Shown here: in pieces, positions 23,146 to 36,451 of the stretch
How positions within the stretch are numbered: the first letter of the stretch is position 1
Layout of the letters: the number at the start of each line of letters is the position of its first letter
From: Macrotrachela quadricornifera
Taxonomy: Eukaryota; Rotifera; Eurotatoria; Philodinida; Philodinidae
Direction: 5' to 3'
Assembly (NCBI GenBank): GCA_022393335.1
Contig: JAJEKB010021016.1
Location: 1-64,000, forward strand
DNA: 64,000 bases
Notes under the pieces: generated by a model
The model's database searches: none
Told to the model about the DNA's origin: nothing
Seen by the model: only the letters and a program-made list of their open reading frames with translations
Made by a program: the position numbers and the translations under genes

Positions 23146-24268
23146 TTAAGTTCGTGTTTTGTTTATTGGACGACCTTGTGTTATAGACAGAGGTGCTACT
23201 GCATTTCTTTGTACTTGACCAAAGCAAAGATATTTACCTATATAAGATCGAGTTCTAAATACTTCAATGTAGGTTTGAGATGATAATATGAAAAGTAAGA
23301 AAGTAGCTGCTTGAGGAAAATGAATAATTAAAGCAAATGCTATATTTAATCTCAACAGCCATTTGGTAGTGATATCGACACAGGAGAATTCTAATGAAAG
23401 TATTAATTGAGGTAAAATAGAGAACTGAATAGAGAAATGAAAAGTATATCAATTAATAAATATATAAAAAAGAAAGCAGAAAACGTACTATAGTTAATGT
23501 AGGTGAAATAAAGAGATGACTATGACGTCGAAATTGTTTTATCCATTGTGACCAATAATTTTGTTGATGAAGATTAGCTCTTCTACGACTGATTGAAGCT
23601 AAGATTAAACAGTTAGCTAAGATATTAAGTAAAACTGGCACAAATAAATGTATAAAGGAAAATATTGTATTTAATACTAATAGAGATGGTGAGTACTTGA
23701 TTTGACACACAAATCTTCCTGCAGCAACTGAATCTGGTAATACTTGTCGAGAGATTAATTCTGGTATATGCATCAAAGCTACACAAACTATGGCAATAAT
23801 AAGCTGTTCTATTACAGCCGTTCGAGAACGTATTCGATTCCATAGAGGACCAAATTCAAATGAATGAAGAGCTCGTTGCAATGCAATTATTCCAATTATC
23901 CAAAGACAACTTCTTGTTAATATTGATGATAAAGGAGTTATTACATTGCAAATAGAAATAAATCCTGCATAATTAAGTGATTCCAACAATTGAATGAGAC
24001 GAATTTCAAGTAAAAGAAGGACAATAAATGAGCAATAGCTATATACCAATAGAGAGAATCCAACAGTAGTCATTCGTAATTGTGCTTGATGAAATGTATC
24101 GATAGATAATATATTTGATAGTAAAGCAAATACAACTAAAAGTGTTACAGAAAATGCATAGGCAAATGTCATAAGGTCTTGTTGATTCATATTAGTTGTT
24201 CGAATATCTGCCTTCATACTTGATATGAGACCGATAAGAAATATATTGGTCGAATTATTACAATTCAT
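23146..24268 (-). CDS. Rhodopsin-like 7TM receptor, two exons
   Basis: Exon 1 (23489-24268, 260 codons) ends at a GTACGT donor. The 64-bp intron (23425-23488) ends in TATTCAG. Exon 2 (23146-23424) keeps phase 0 and gives about 352 aa. The protein opens with an N-glycosylation-type NCNNSTN. It has hydrophobic helices throughout: TFAYAFSVTLLVVFALLSNI is TM1, and the last helix is IAFALIIHFPQAATFLLFIL. The helix-3 end reads IIALQRALHSF where an E/DRY is usual. The loop WIKQFRRHSHLFISPTLTI matches QLLNQFRENKHLIVSPMVL-type sequence in the giant receptor at 17047. So both belong to one 7TM family, here without the LDLa/EGF ectodomain. The ligand is unknown, and a chemosensory or peptide role is possible. 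The gene looks intact. Confidence 0.82.
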
Positions 24269-27200
24269 TCTTGACTTTAAATATTAAACAAAAATGTGAA
24301 TTGAGTCAATATGTAACGAGAGAAAAAAAAAAGAAAAGATAATGAGTGACAGTTGAAGAATATTCTGGTAATATAAACTTGTATATTTGAATGCCAAGCA
24401 AATCTGTATTGCGTTGCGCATTTTTAATAGAAAGAAGTTCATTAACTGATAAAAAGTGTTGTCTTTTTCTATTTTTAGTTGAGTAAATTCACTGGAAGCC
24501 TATTAACCCCTGATGCAACCTTTTATGTCGTTTTTTTTTCAAACGAGTACAGTAGAAAAAAACGTTTCCAATTGATTACCTATAGTGATAAAGTTCCTCT
24601 TCTGTTTTTTTGTTCTTCATTATGTTTTCAACAAAATATGAGCTTCTATTATTTTCTCAAAAAAAAAAAAGATTTTTCATAATAAACAAAAATTTTAAAA
24701 ACAGAACAGAATTATTCTTAATAATTATGAGTACTTTTCTGATATTTTATTTGTTAATGAATTGCTTTTAAAAGTTGTCGTTCAAGGTGAATAAAATGCT
24801 CGTATTGTTACTGACTAAAGTGCCTCAAAATGCCTTTTTATCAATTTTTGAATTTTTGAGTGGTCGACAACTACCAGTATTTTTACAACATGTTTTTACC
24901 AGAATGTGATAGAGACCTGAAATTTTTACGAGAGATAGATCTTAATATGCAGAACATAACTAGCCTATTTAATAAGAGATATGTTGTGAAAAAGTATTAT
25001 CTCCATTTCTAACTCTAGTCTCAATATAGGTCCAAAAGGGGTCCATCTTGTGAATTCGATTTTGTTCAAACTTTTTTTGCAAAGACTACTCTCATAGTAG
25101 TACAGGTCAATGCGATCAGAAATTTGGGATCTTGAAATTTTGCTCTCAAAGTGATGAACCTGAAAATATTGATATTTCTCTGGTATCATAGAGCAAATGG
25201 GACTTGTGTGGGTTTGAGAAAATTGAGAAAGAAATGATCGTTTGATCTGAAACTTTCAGCAATTATAGAGTACAATAATAGTAATAAGTTTTACAATTTT
25301 TAGCCTGATCGGTAAACATTTTCCTGTATTTCGATAATTCGCTCTTTAATCATGATCAATCGTCTCAAAGTTCACTATATGAAAAAGAATGATTTCACAA
25401 TTTTTTGAGCAATTCTTATGCAATTTATTATCAATTAATATATTATTCGATAGGAATTTTTAAACTGAATTAAACCCTATAAATAATATTTCTTTAAAAT
25501 CTTAAACAAGTCATTGAAAATTTAAATATATCCTATACTAGGCATTGTACATTGAAATCGTTACATGATGGTCATATTATAATATGATGAATCGAAAGAT
25601 GTAATGCAATTATAACTGAATATTATAATATTGCTGAAAGGAAGTTGTGTTTAGATAAAAAAATCAAATTTTCACATTTAAAAATAGAGTATTTAATAAG
25701 AAACCATGATGTCTTCTAAGACAATAGTCAAATATTTTTATTAAATTTCTAATAAGTTTTTTTCATAATATTCTATTACTGATGACTGATAAATACCTGA
25801 ACGTGTTGTACATTTCAAGCTTCAACTGAAGAATATATAATTGATGGATATATCAAGAATTCATTCTGTATATTAAAAATAACAGAGTAAATCAATCTTT
25901 CAAAAATTGTTGTAGGAACTTTAAATAGTTCTTTTAGAAAATGTGAAAAATCGAACTTCATTGATGTGAACAAAATTATTCCAAAGATCCATCGGAGATC
26001 ACTGACATCAAGCATCGTATTTGATCCTTATTATTATTTAAATGCATTCATCAAAACATGAAAAGCTTTTTTGATCAAGAGGAATGCGTTCATCATCAAT
26101 ATTTAACTATAGGAATGGCCAAGATTCAATTCTATCAAAGTGAGATCGCTTAGAACTATTTCCTTGAACTGATGATCGTATTCCAGACAAATAAATACTG
26201 TTCTTAAAAAGAAAAGAACGTATCCTCTGCCGTCCTCCAAATTGCGTAATGCCTTCTCGTGTAGTCAACTATCAATTTTGGACATATAGAATGCATTCTC
26301 AGCCGTTCCATAAGCTCAATGAAATTATCATGTTATATTGCGAAAGGATATGAGTTATCTCAGATCGCATTCTTCGATGTTCTCCAATAGATTAAAATAT
26401 GATCCTCATAATTCTTAATCCTCTTTATGAGTATCTATTTTCAGGACTGAACTGTTAGCTGTTGACGTAGAGATATTTTTATTTACAATACATTGACAGA
26501 AAAAAAAAAAAAGAACCAGACGCAAAGAAATACTAAGTAATAAGAAGAATATTAAGATTCAGATTCGTTGAGTAAATGAATAAGTATAAATTGATCTTCT
26601 TACATTCTCATTTCTGACTATTTTACAGAGAGCAGTGACCTACATAGAAGAAGAGATGAGAAAAGAAAATAGAAGAGTCACAAAATAACGACGGACGATT
26701 GAAAAAACAAAGAAGAAAATGATTTCATGAAAATGACTTAATTTTTGTCATAAAATTATCAAGTTATTTCTTTTCATGAATTTCAAAGTTCAGATAATGA
26801 AGAAAATTTAATTCATTACTTTATTTTTTCAGTGCTAACGTCCAGGTGACTCATGGCAGTACTCTATCAATGCACCAGAAAAGTCAAAAAACATTATCTA
26901 TGATGAGAACATCGTGGATACTTCATATTTTTCGAATGTAAGATTGATAGTTTTGGTTTTATAGATCATAAAATGTGGGACATTCGTTCATACTGAGCTG
27001 GCTATATCGTCATTTTTGTCGACCATTTTTTTGATAGAATGAATGCAGTCGAAGGTTAAGCGAATCATCATTGACGAGCGTTATTTGTCTTTAAAAAAGA
27101 ACTAAAAAAAACCGTTTTTTATAAAGTTTGATCAAAGATTGTCTAGATCAAGAAATCGATCGATAGTATTAGTTTTTGATTGCAGAAGGTTTTTTCTAAG

Positions 27201-27463
27201 AAAATAACGATTTGTTTCCCAAATTGAAGCGGGGATCATATAGCATAAAATAAGTTTGTAGTTTTATAGGTATGTTTGTGTATTCATCCCAATCGGAAAA
27301 TGGTGTCGCCCAGAATAATATTTAAAACTTGTGATGTTGTATGAGAAAATTCTACGAAAAGCTATCGAACGTATAGAACTCGAATCTCGAGTTAAATTTG
27401 AGGCTAATGATAAATAAATAAGCAATTCATAGTTTGTTTTGTTATTTTTCTTCAACAGTTTGA
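24269..27463. other. Long spacer
   Basis: I find no gene. An exon-like block at 26833-26940 lies between TTTTTTCAG and AAT|GTAAG and is open in one frame, but resembles no known family. The remainder is AT-rich with an A-run near 26500. Confidence 0.4.
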
Positions 27464-27738
27464 TTCGAGGGCGTACCGGGACTTATTTTTTTGGGATTTA
27501 TTTCTTCTGCAGGATTTATTGAAACAATATAGCTATATTAGTATTTCAGCGCACCCTCACTCTTGGCCCCCATCCCCCGCACTTACCCTCACCCACACTT
27601 AGTTTCTGCCCTCACCCTCACTTAGTTTTCGCCCTCACCCTCAATAAGAGTTATGTGGAATTTATTTTAAGATGTATGGGGATTTATTAAAAAATCCGAA
27701 TAAATCCCAAAAAAAAGATCCCGGTACCTGCTGAAAAT
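27464..27738. mobile_element. Foldback MITE with CCCTCA repeats, copy A
   Basis: Inverted ends GTACCGGGACTTATTTTTTT (27473 on) and the complement ending GATCCCGGTAC (27727). The middle holds repeated CACCCTCA units (27551-27645). A second copy lies at 59712-59964. The similarity extends a few bases beyond the inverted repeats (GAGGGC on the left, CTGCTGRAAA on the right), so the true element is slightly larger than its palindrome. Confidence 0.8.
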
Positions 27739-28648
27739 AGATGAGTTTCTATAGTATCATAATAGTATAAATCTATGTAATTGGTGATTCTTTACTGAGA
27801 ATCGGTTGACCTATTCATTTTAGAACGTTATTGAAAGTCTTTCGTTATGCTACCGTTGCTTTGAGGGAATGAAAAACTTAAATAGATTTTGAACAAATGT
27901 GACAGAAAATTCGATCCATGTTTGTAATACTCACTATAATACTTAATCACGAAAAACATGACTGCACACTTCAGATTCACAGAATACGTGGCCAGAGCAC
28001 TCTTTACTGCTAGAATCTTGTTACGAGTTCATCAGCCGGTAGAAAAGTTTGAAAATGACTATTAGCTAAGATAAAAGTTCCTTCGATGAGACTTTTACCT
28101 TCCTGTTTTATCGACTCTGAACTACTCGACGATGGGCTGATACGTATTGCCAAATATGCTTTTGATGCATATATTTGAAAAAATTCGAATTCAATATCTT
28201 TATTATTGTGAGAAATTTTAAACATTTGCGTAGAACTACATGTAGAAAACAGTAATATAACAATTTCCTGCAATTTTTTCACTTTTGGATATTTTCTTTC
28301 CGCTATTTTCCGTTTCTCTCAAAGAAAATTTCGCTTTTTTGACCTGATGAGGTGGTATCCCTTTTGTTAACTTAGGCACATCCTCCTGTTTGAAATTAGG
28401 CTAAAGCATTAAACAAAAAAGATGACATATTGCGTCCTCTTTTTCAGCTTTAATAAAGAAAAAAAAAGTAGAATTAGAAAAAATATGAAACTTTCAATGA
28501 TCCTCAGGAATAAAAATAACAAATAGTATAAATGGGCGCAAAACGAGAATAATAGATAGACTCAGAATCGTAAGAAAAGAGAAATGAAAAAAGTTGTGCA
28601 CACGCGCGCACTATTGGAGTGTGCTATTTAGCAATCATAAAAGAAATT
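27739..28648. other. Spacer with one doubtful small ORF
   Basis: A 90-codon minus-strand ORF (28010-28282) begins MKKLQEIVILLFSTCSSTQ, which could be a signal peptide. It has no recognised domain and no splice support. I would not call it a gene. The rest shows nothing. Confidence 0.35.
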
Positions 28649-30550
28649 TTAATTCAAATCAATATTAAATTTTTGTACTCGATTATTCCAAGTATCGACG
28701 ACAATGAGATTGCCTTCTCGATCGAATGACAAATCTTGAGGACAATGAAGTTGATTTGGCTCTTCTCCTTGTCCATTTCCACCAACGACAATAGAACCTT
28801 CTTCCAATTCTTTCGACCAGCGCATTATTCGATGATTTCCAGAGTCAACCACATAGACATTACCGAAATGATCGACTATTACTCCTTGAGGAGAAGATAA
28901 TTGTGTGAGTTTTTCCCCTTGACCTTGCCCGCCAGCGACAACAATACCTTCTTTTGCATCTTTTATCCATTTCATTACACGATTATTGTCTCGATCCGCG
29001 ACATAAACTGCATGATCTGGATCGACGAAGATATAAGTAGGATGATTGAGTTGATTAAGACCATCTCCAAATCCGTTTCCACCTGCTACTATTGTTCCAT
29101 TTATGTCTCCTATTTTCCATCGCTTCACCTCATTCCTGTCTGTGTCAGAGGCATAAAGATTTCCGTTATCATCCATTACTATACGAGAAGAACGAATGCC
29201 AGAGATGATTGTTTGTCCATTTGTACCATTTTGACGAGGCCATTGCATTATACGATTGTTGTCTCTATCGCTGATGATAAGAGAATCATTATTTTTGTCA
29301 ACAATCACATCTAGGGGCCAACTTAATTGGTCAAGCTGACTTCCTTTTTCGTTTCCACCTGCAACCACTTGACCATGCTTGGCAGAATATTTCCATTCAA
29401 TAATACGATGATTCCCCCAGTCAGCAATATAAATACTTTGACCATCATCATCAACAAAGATACCAAAAGGATGAGAGAGTTGATCTAATTGATTTCCTTG
29501 TTGATTTCCTCCAGCGATAGTAATCCCATATTGTGACCATTTAGTATCGTTATTAATGTACATAGATGAGAGATATTGGCCTAAAAAAAAGGGAAAAAAA
29601 ATGAAAATAAATTTTAGTTAATTGATGTTTTGAAAGAAACCATATAGTAAAAATATGACTAAGAATCGTTGTTTACAAATGAATGAATGAATGAATGAAT
29701 GATAATATCTGTATAATAACAAAACATTCATATGATTACTTTTATTCTGTTAGGTGAGAACATAATGTTATTAAAATATAATTCAAGTCATTCGAAATAT
29801 AAGTGTCTTTTTGAGAAGCTGCATGTATAGTAATTATGTTTGAGACTATTGTGTAGAATAATTGTATTTTGTTAAAGACGAATAAGATATGGACCAATTG
29901 TATTGACGACATTTTTATTAATAACTTATAGAAAATCAATATTTTTCTGCAATTAGTTTTGGTCAATCTCTTCAAGAGCTAATCTTCTACTATAAACTAA
30001 CTCTTTTATCAACTCAGGTATAATTAGTATACTCACGAGAAGATCCAACAATAGAAATTTTGTTAATAACTGAAGTAGGACTACGTTCTGTTGAAATTCT
30101 TGGTGGTCGATAAAGTTCTTTTTCTAATTGTTCTAATTTTTGACTAAGTTGACTTAAATCTATTTCATTGAAGTTATCTGTTTCCCTAAATTGTTCTATT
30201 TGATCATTTAAACCGATTAAATTAAGTTCAACTTGATTAGAATGGTCAATTGTATGTTGAAGTAATATTTGTTTAGACATTTTTGCTATTTGTTGAATAA
30301 TTTTAATTGAATCTTCTTCCCATTTGTCAATTAGTTTTATCGATTGCTTTTGAGAATCATTTGTCTGTTCATTGATTATTGCTCGAAGAGTATTATGTTT
30401 ATCTACAATTTCTTGTACTTGTCCTTTTACATATTGCCGATGATTATCAAAATGATGATAACAAAAAAATTCTGAACATCCATCACACGTAATTCCTCTT
30501 TTTTCTTTACCACATTTGATACATTGACTTTTATCAGTTACATGTGCCAT
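28649..30550 (-). CDS. B-box/coiled-coil/NHL-repeat protein, two exons
   Basis: Exon 1 (30037-30550) ends at donor GTGAGT. A 456-bp intron (29581-30036) ends in a T-rich tract plus TTAG. Exon 2 (28649-29580) joins in phase 1, for about 481 aa. Residues 10-37 form a B-box-like zinc site (CIKCGKEKRG, CDGC, FFCYHHFDNH). Residues about 40-150 are a charged coiled coil. Residues about 180-480 hold six NHL repeats with the usual IYIADWGNHRI, VYVADRDNNRV and VYVVDSGNHRIMRW strands, separated by VAGGNGxG turns. They should close as a six-bladed propeller. The order matches TRIM-NHL proteins, but no RING precedes the B-box, so ligase activity is not expected. The likely role is a protein- or RNA-binding scaffold. 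Such genes are numerous in bdelloids, as I recall. A (GAAT)n run lies in the intron at about 29679-29702. Confidence 0.88.
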
Positions 30551-31906
30551 TTATTGAATATTTAAGTATGATATATTTTTGTTAAGAATTGAGAATAATG
30601 GAAAGAATAAAAAACGAATACAGTAGTATTTTATCTCAGCTTGTGAACACCAAAATAACAGGATGAGTCAATGTCAACAAACGTCACTATGAAACAGCAG
30701 AATAGTAATGATATTTTTTCGTGTGGTGATTTATCAATAACAAATTGACAGTGAATAATATTGATGTTAAAGAACGTCTTGTACTGGATAATTTTTGTAG
30801 CTCGTTTTGATCTTTAAAATGAAAAGAACTGAAATTAGAGATGAATTGAGCAAAGCAAAAAAAAAATCATTAGACGCCGTATATGCACTAGTTCTATTGA
30901 GAAAATAGTACTTTATGAATAAAGTGTCTCAAAAGCATCAAGCTTTCTAAATTATCAAATAACCCAAAAACCTTAGTTCTCAGTTATTTCCCTCTTACTT
31001 TCGATTCTCATTGGTTTTTGGTGAAATTCATCTTCTAGTATCGTGAATAAAAAAGATGTAATAGTCAAAATTCTTCCTATTCGATTGTTTACAGTAATAT
31101 CGAGTGTCTCTTACACGAAATATGTTCCTCATGGAAATTACATGGACATCGACAGATATTCTTTCCTTCTAAAAATCCGATTATAAGACTCAAGGAATGG
31201 AGATCTATTGATATTCAAACGTTAATGATGGACAAAAGTTGACCTAGTTGAAATCCATACTAGTCCATTTCTCTGTTGTCATTGATATAATGGAAGACAA
31301 TATGTTCGTAACACATTTTTAATCACAATTGACTAAACAATATATTAACGGTTGTCTAGAATGAAATCTTTAGCTTATGATTATTAATAAGAACATCAAC
31401 ATGAGATTTATGATGATCTGAGTATGTTTACAAAATCTGACGCCTTCAACTATGAGCAAAATGCGTTTCGACAGAATAAAATTTATTGCTCTTACATGAT
31501 AAAAAGTGTCGGTTCAAGAGACAGATTTTATGAACATGTATAATTGTATGCGCGCAAGTGATAACAATGATGCTAGAAGTAGTTAAAACTAAACAAAAAA
31601 AGATTACTTAGTAGAGAACATTGACAAGTAGAAGAAAAAAACAAAAAGATTGTGCACTATCAGAAATGGCCAACATATCTATTAACCTATGTCATCGACA
31701 ATATCCGTGCTTATTTTCGCATCACGATAATATACTGTTTGCGTTAGTTTTTTTTCATTCTCGTTGCTGAAATTATCGACAATGTAATTAAAATTATGGT
31801 GTTCGCTGGATTATGATTATTCTATGAAACTTCGTGCTTTTTTTTTACTGTCAAATCTTTTGTAAACTTTAGTCAGTTAAGTATTAACTTTACTTCACGC
31901 ATATAG
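30551..31906. other. Spacer
   Basis: No gene or clear repeat recognised. Confidence 0.4.
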
Positions 31907-32510
31907 ATCAATGCATCGGCTGATGATATAACTCGACGGCCAATTTGCTGGCACAAATTAAGACCGACTATAAGACATATATTATCACTTATATCGCTTT
32001 TCACTATGTGTCTTGTTACTGATAATCAGTTTCTGGGTACCAGCCATCTGCATAAGTTGAGACGATTGAGTACATTTAAATTGGATCGTCAACTCGTTTT
32101 GTTAAGTATTACTATATGGTCATTGCATCAAATACCTGCTCTAATCTTTTTCGAAATTCAATCATCATTTGGCTGTTCGATTAATAATCTTATCTATGGT
32201 CGATATTATTCAATTGGTTATTTCTGTATTTTTCTCCACTTTTTACTAACGCCTATCATGACCATATTTAGTACACTTGCTTTTTGGAAAATTATCGGCA
32301 GTCTAAAGTCTGTTAAATGTCGATATCGTGATCGACAAACAACTTACTTCAGTAGTTCTTATTCCTCTAACACTTCCCTATGTCATACATTATGCTTATA
32401 TGTTCAGTAACAAAAATGTTAATGATGTTCAATTAATATTGAATGAATTGATCGCTGTTATTATCATTTCATTTGTCTACATGCATTTATCAGTAAGATC
32501 TGTATATTAA
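31907..32510 (+). pseudogene. Rhodopsin-like receptor fragment, frameshifted
   Basis: The frame opens after an ATATAG acceptor-like site with DDITRRPICWHKLR. It runs through HILSLISLFTMCLVTDNQF (helix 3), LDRQLVLLSITIWSLHQIPA (helix 4) and YSIGYFCIFLHFLLTPIMTI (helix 5), then shifts frame near 32320-32340. The second frame continues DKQLTSVVLIPLTLPYVIHY and NELIAVIIISFVYMHLSV (helices 6-7) to a stop at 32510. Helices 1-2 are not found upstream. The pattern fits the small rhodopsin-like receptors common in rotifers. One frameshift plus a missing N-terminus make it a likely pseudogene. An unrecognised first exon and an assembly error are the alternatives. Confidence 0.65.
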
Positions 32511-35500
32511 AGTAGATTTTGTAGTCTTATCTATTAGGGGAAAAATCTGACAAATTTTCATGAGTAATCACGTCTTTTGAGATTAGCATGATTCCATTCA
32601 ACAAAACCTATAATTACAATTTATAGCTAAAAATATAGTCATCCTAATAAGTAATCCCTATTCTTCTCTCTAATAATAGGTGATAGAAGATGTGAAATAC
32701 ATCAACTCGTAGCCCATCAGAAACTCTATACAATTGTATATAAGAAATATTCTCTTTCTCGTACAGAAGGGTCTAGCAAGAATAAATTGTTTATTTGCTT
32801 GCTTGATTGCTTGTATGTCCGCACCCTACTGGCTGGTCCAAAAATTAAGTAAAGATAAAAAAGGGTTTTTTTTATAAGGGTTGACCGAAGGGTAATTGAG
32901 GACGAGGTATTCAAATCTGAAGTCAGTTTTCTAAAAATTTTTTGAAGCTCAATTTTTGTAAATAAACGACAAGTCTTTAGCGAAAAACATCTGTTTCTAT
33001 GAAGTTTGGTCAAAGACAGTTGAGGTAGAGGAACTCGAATCTGAATTCGGTTCTTTTAATTTTATAAATGAATAGCTTGACAGTAGTTTAGAAACACGAT
33101 TTCTACGAGAAAGAGCTAAGCGAGTCTTTGGACGAGCGTTACTTGTTTTTTTTACGAAGTCCACCAAGTAACAATGTGACTCAATGCTGAATACCTATCT
33201 GCCACCATTTGAGGACCTATTCGTCATCAATAATTGCGATCTATCTACATGCAAACTTGTTGAAAAATACAATTTTTATGTATAATTCGATGCGCCTTGA
33301 AAAGCTCTAGATAATGGTATATTTTGCTTCTTCATTCAGGCGTAGTCATTCTATTCTTCAGCATCCTTTATTTCTTTTATAAGATAGTAAATAAATGTTT
33401 GGTTAAATATGATTGAAGTGTGAGGTACAAAAGATACATAAATAAGTTTCGTTTATTGCAAATAAAAGTCAGAATATTAAAATGGAATGATAACGTAAAA
33501 ACAATTCTCATTAGTCTAAGAGATTTACTCTCTTTACTATAAGAATATCCTTCTCGCTGATGTAGATTGACGAATAATGTTTTGTCTAGCGAAAAGAACT
33601 TCGTTTATTTATTTCTAAATCATATCCTAATAGAGAAGAAATAAAAAGCTTTTCGATTTTTTAAGAGAACAAAGTAAATCAAGATATTACTGGTGAAAAA
33701 TGCAACTGCAATCTATAACAAGAAAGAATCGTCTTTTGATCCCTCTGAGAATATATGGTAGTGATATATTCTAATCTGTTCGAACAGACGAACTTATTTT
33801 AAAATTTAGTCTTCTTAAACTTTTTCTTTTAGAAAAGAGAATGATCACTAAAAATAATACATTTCTTAGAGCAAAAAAACACGTTGCACTATATAGCATA
33901 AAACACTGGTATTATTTTAAGAAAAAATCGAAGATTAAAGGAATTGATTTTTCCGATCCGTAGTTGTTACTCGCTCTCAGATGGGAATCGTTTAATACAA
34001 ATAAATCGAAATAAATTTTGTCATAGGTTAAAAAGGAAGAATAATTTGCCAATATACTTACAATCAGATTATCAGTTTAATACATGAGGTTGTTTTTTGT
34101 TTAAACGATGATTGATTGTCCCACGTATTTATATATCATTAAGAGGAAGTAACTGGGTTTTTTCCAACTAACACTGATTCACGTGTCAAAAGAAAATATC
34201 CCATCGTTTACAATGTCAATAGAATGCACAAAAAAGTGATGCATTACACCACCTCTCACATTTTTTCTTTGATAATATTGATCCTCTTTGTCACTTTCTT
34301 ATCATTTGCAACGGTGAGTCATTTTGAATATCCCTCTCGCAAATTTTAAATTCTTCAGATTTTTTATTTTTGTTTTATCAGCATTCGTTTTGATGTATTC
34401 AACAAAAAGAAATCAAATAGTGTCCAGATCAGTGATCATGGAATCAATGAAATCAGTCTCTCTTTTTCAACCAATCAATCATTGACCTTTTCGTGGAGCC
34501 AAAACTGTGTTAATTTTGAGAAGCGGATCGATGCTCTATCTTGCGGAAAAAGTTACATTCATATGTAGCGATTTCTTCCGTAAAACTGGATAAAAATAGA
34601 TTTTAAGACATATGAAGACATTATTCTTCCATTAGAAACAGCTGATTAATCATTTGTTTCGTTGACATTGGACGGTATACTACAATGTTTAGTGAATTCA
34701 TTAGAATTTCGATGAAAAAAAATGATTGTTTCGTATCCATGCACGACAACTACGGTTATAAATAATAATAGAAACGTGAGAATTTGCTCTGCCAGAAAAA
34801 AAGGTAGCGCTGTCATTGTCTGGACTACCAGATATTTGAAAAATAGTTTCATCTTTGTAGTGAAGTCAAGTGTGATAGCTTTGTCTCTGTCAGTAAAAAC
34901 TTAGAAGACTCTTCTTTATCATATGAATTAAAATTAGTAGGATGAGAGTTCTCTTTACAAACTGATTTTCGAACTCTGTGAATCGATTAAACTAAAATTT
35001 TAAGGATAAGTCAAAACATGATATTAGAAATTTCCTATGAAACATTATCTTTCTCGAGAGAAAATTTTTTGATGATCGAAATGTAAGTGTCCTCAAAATG
35101 GAAACAAGTCCCACATTTGTTTGAATTTTTTATGGCGGAATTATCTTATTCGCTAGAAAATAGGAAACTTTGTAATCATATGACAGACGATTTTTGATTT
35201 TTATATCAACTGAATTACAAAGGGAAAAAAATGAGAAGTTGAAAAAAGACTAAAAGCGTTAGTTAAAGCAAACTTTCATAAAATTAAAGAAAGCACTGAT
35301 GAAAAATCGGTTTTCATACGATTCTAGAACTTTTTTCTCCTTTGAATGGAACCTTTTTCATGGTTTTTTACTCAGAAAGTGAATAATGAAACTGAAAGAA
35401 TTGATGCTTAAATCCCGATTTTTCGTGTAATTCCATTAACTGTTCCCTAATAGTTACAAATTTCTATCTCTTAGTCGTTGGACTCTGCTGTTTTCTTTCA

Positions 35501-36205
35501 AGTATTCAATTTTTGAAAAATAATTTTAACTGAAAGGTTGGGTGAGCATATCTTTTATTAAATACGAAACCTTTTCTTTTTTTGACATAAAATCATTTTT
35601 TTTCTTTGCTACTATTCGAAATAGCATATTATTGTTGTTGTTACTTTTCTAAATAGAATAAGGATACTTGTACGATGTAAGAAACCGAGAATAATATTAT
35701 TCGAATACTAATTTCAAAGAATTTTTCATATAAATGTTTTGGAATTGAAGAAGGTATTCTTAGATCGAATATGACTAACGATGATAGAATCAAATCTAAT
35801 TTGTTATATAACCTTTCGTTGTGGATTAACATAAAAATAAATTATTCATTGTCGGTTAGGAAAAAAAACAGCTTAATCGATGTAAAAAAATAAACGAGAC
35901 GGTTGACTGACTTTGTTTGTAAAAGGAAGAAAAGAAATAACATATTACTAATCAGAGAAACATTGTTGATGTTATTGGAGAAAACCATTAGACAATCGTC
36001 GTTTATTTAAATTCAAAAAAACGCATCACTTCACACACATATAACGACGAAGCTACATACAGATCAAAGAGACAAAAAAACACGTGTAAACATAACATCA
36101 TACGCATTCAGAGTAGAGAGAAACGAACACAATAAAAAGATAATGTGAACGAAAAGATATGATATCGAAAAAAAGGATGATTTTGAGTGAAGAATGAATA
36201 AATCT
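32511..36205. other. Long spacer with a weak dispersed repeat
   Basis: A GTTTGGTCAAAGACAGTTGA-like sequence near 33006 resembles sequence at about 27125 and an upstream partial copy near 32880. GACGAGCGTTA occurs at both 27080 and 33130. No gene recognised elsewhere. Confidence 0.4.
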
Positions 36206-36451
36206 TATTCACGTTTCGCTTGTTGACTACAAACATGTATAAAAATTGACCATGCACTAGTTCATGTGTTGATGAGGACGGTCATTTTTTCCTTCATCTT
36301 TTCTTTTTTTCAATCGGCTTCTTAATATATGTTAAGAAGCCGATTGAAAAAAAGGAAAGATAAAAGAAAAAACGACCGCTTTCAGCAACATATGAACTAG
36401 TACGTGCCCAATCCTTGTATGTGCTTATGGCCAACAAGCGAAACGTGAATA
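36206..36451. repeat. Perfect-centred foldback element
   Basis: The arms begin TATTCACGTTTCGCTTGTTG (36206) and end with its complement CAAGCGAAACGTGAATA (36451). The centre is a perfect 16-bp stem, TCAATCGGCTTCTTAA, around a 6-nt loop. The intermediate arms are diverged. It is a 246-bp snapback MITE without coding capacity. Confidence 0.85.

Noticed and set aside
26833..26940. Exon-like block between TTTTTTCAG and GTAAG
   Set aside because: One open frame of about 35 codons with no recognisable family and no partner exon.
28010..28282. 90-aa ORF with a signal-like N-terminus
   Set aside because: No domain, no splice or promoter support; chance ORFs of this size are common here.
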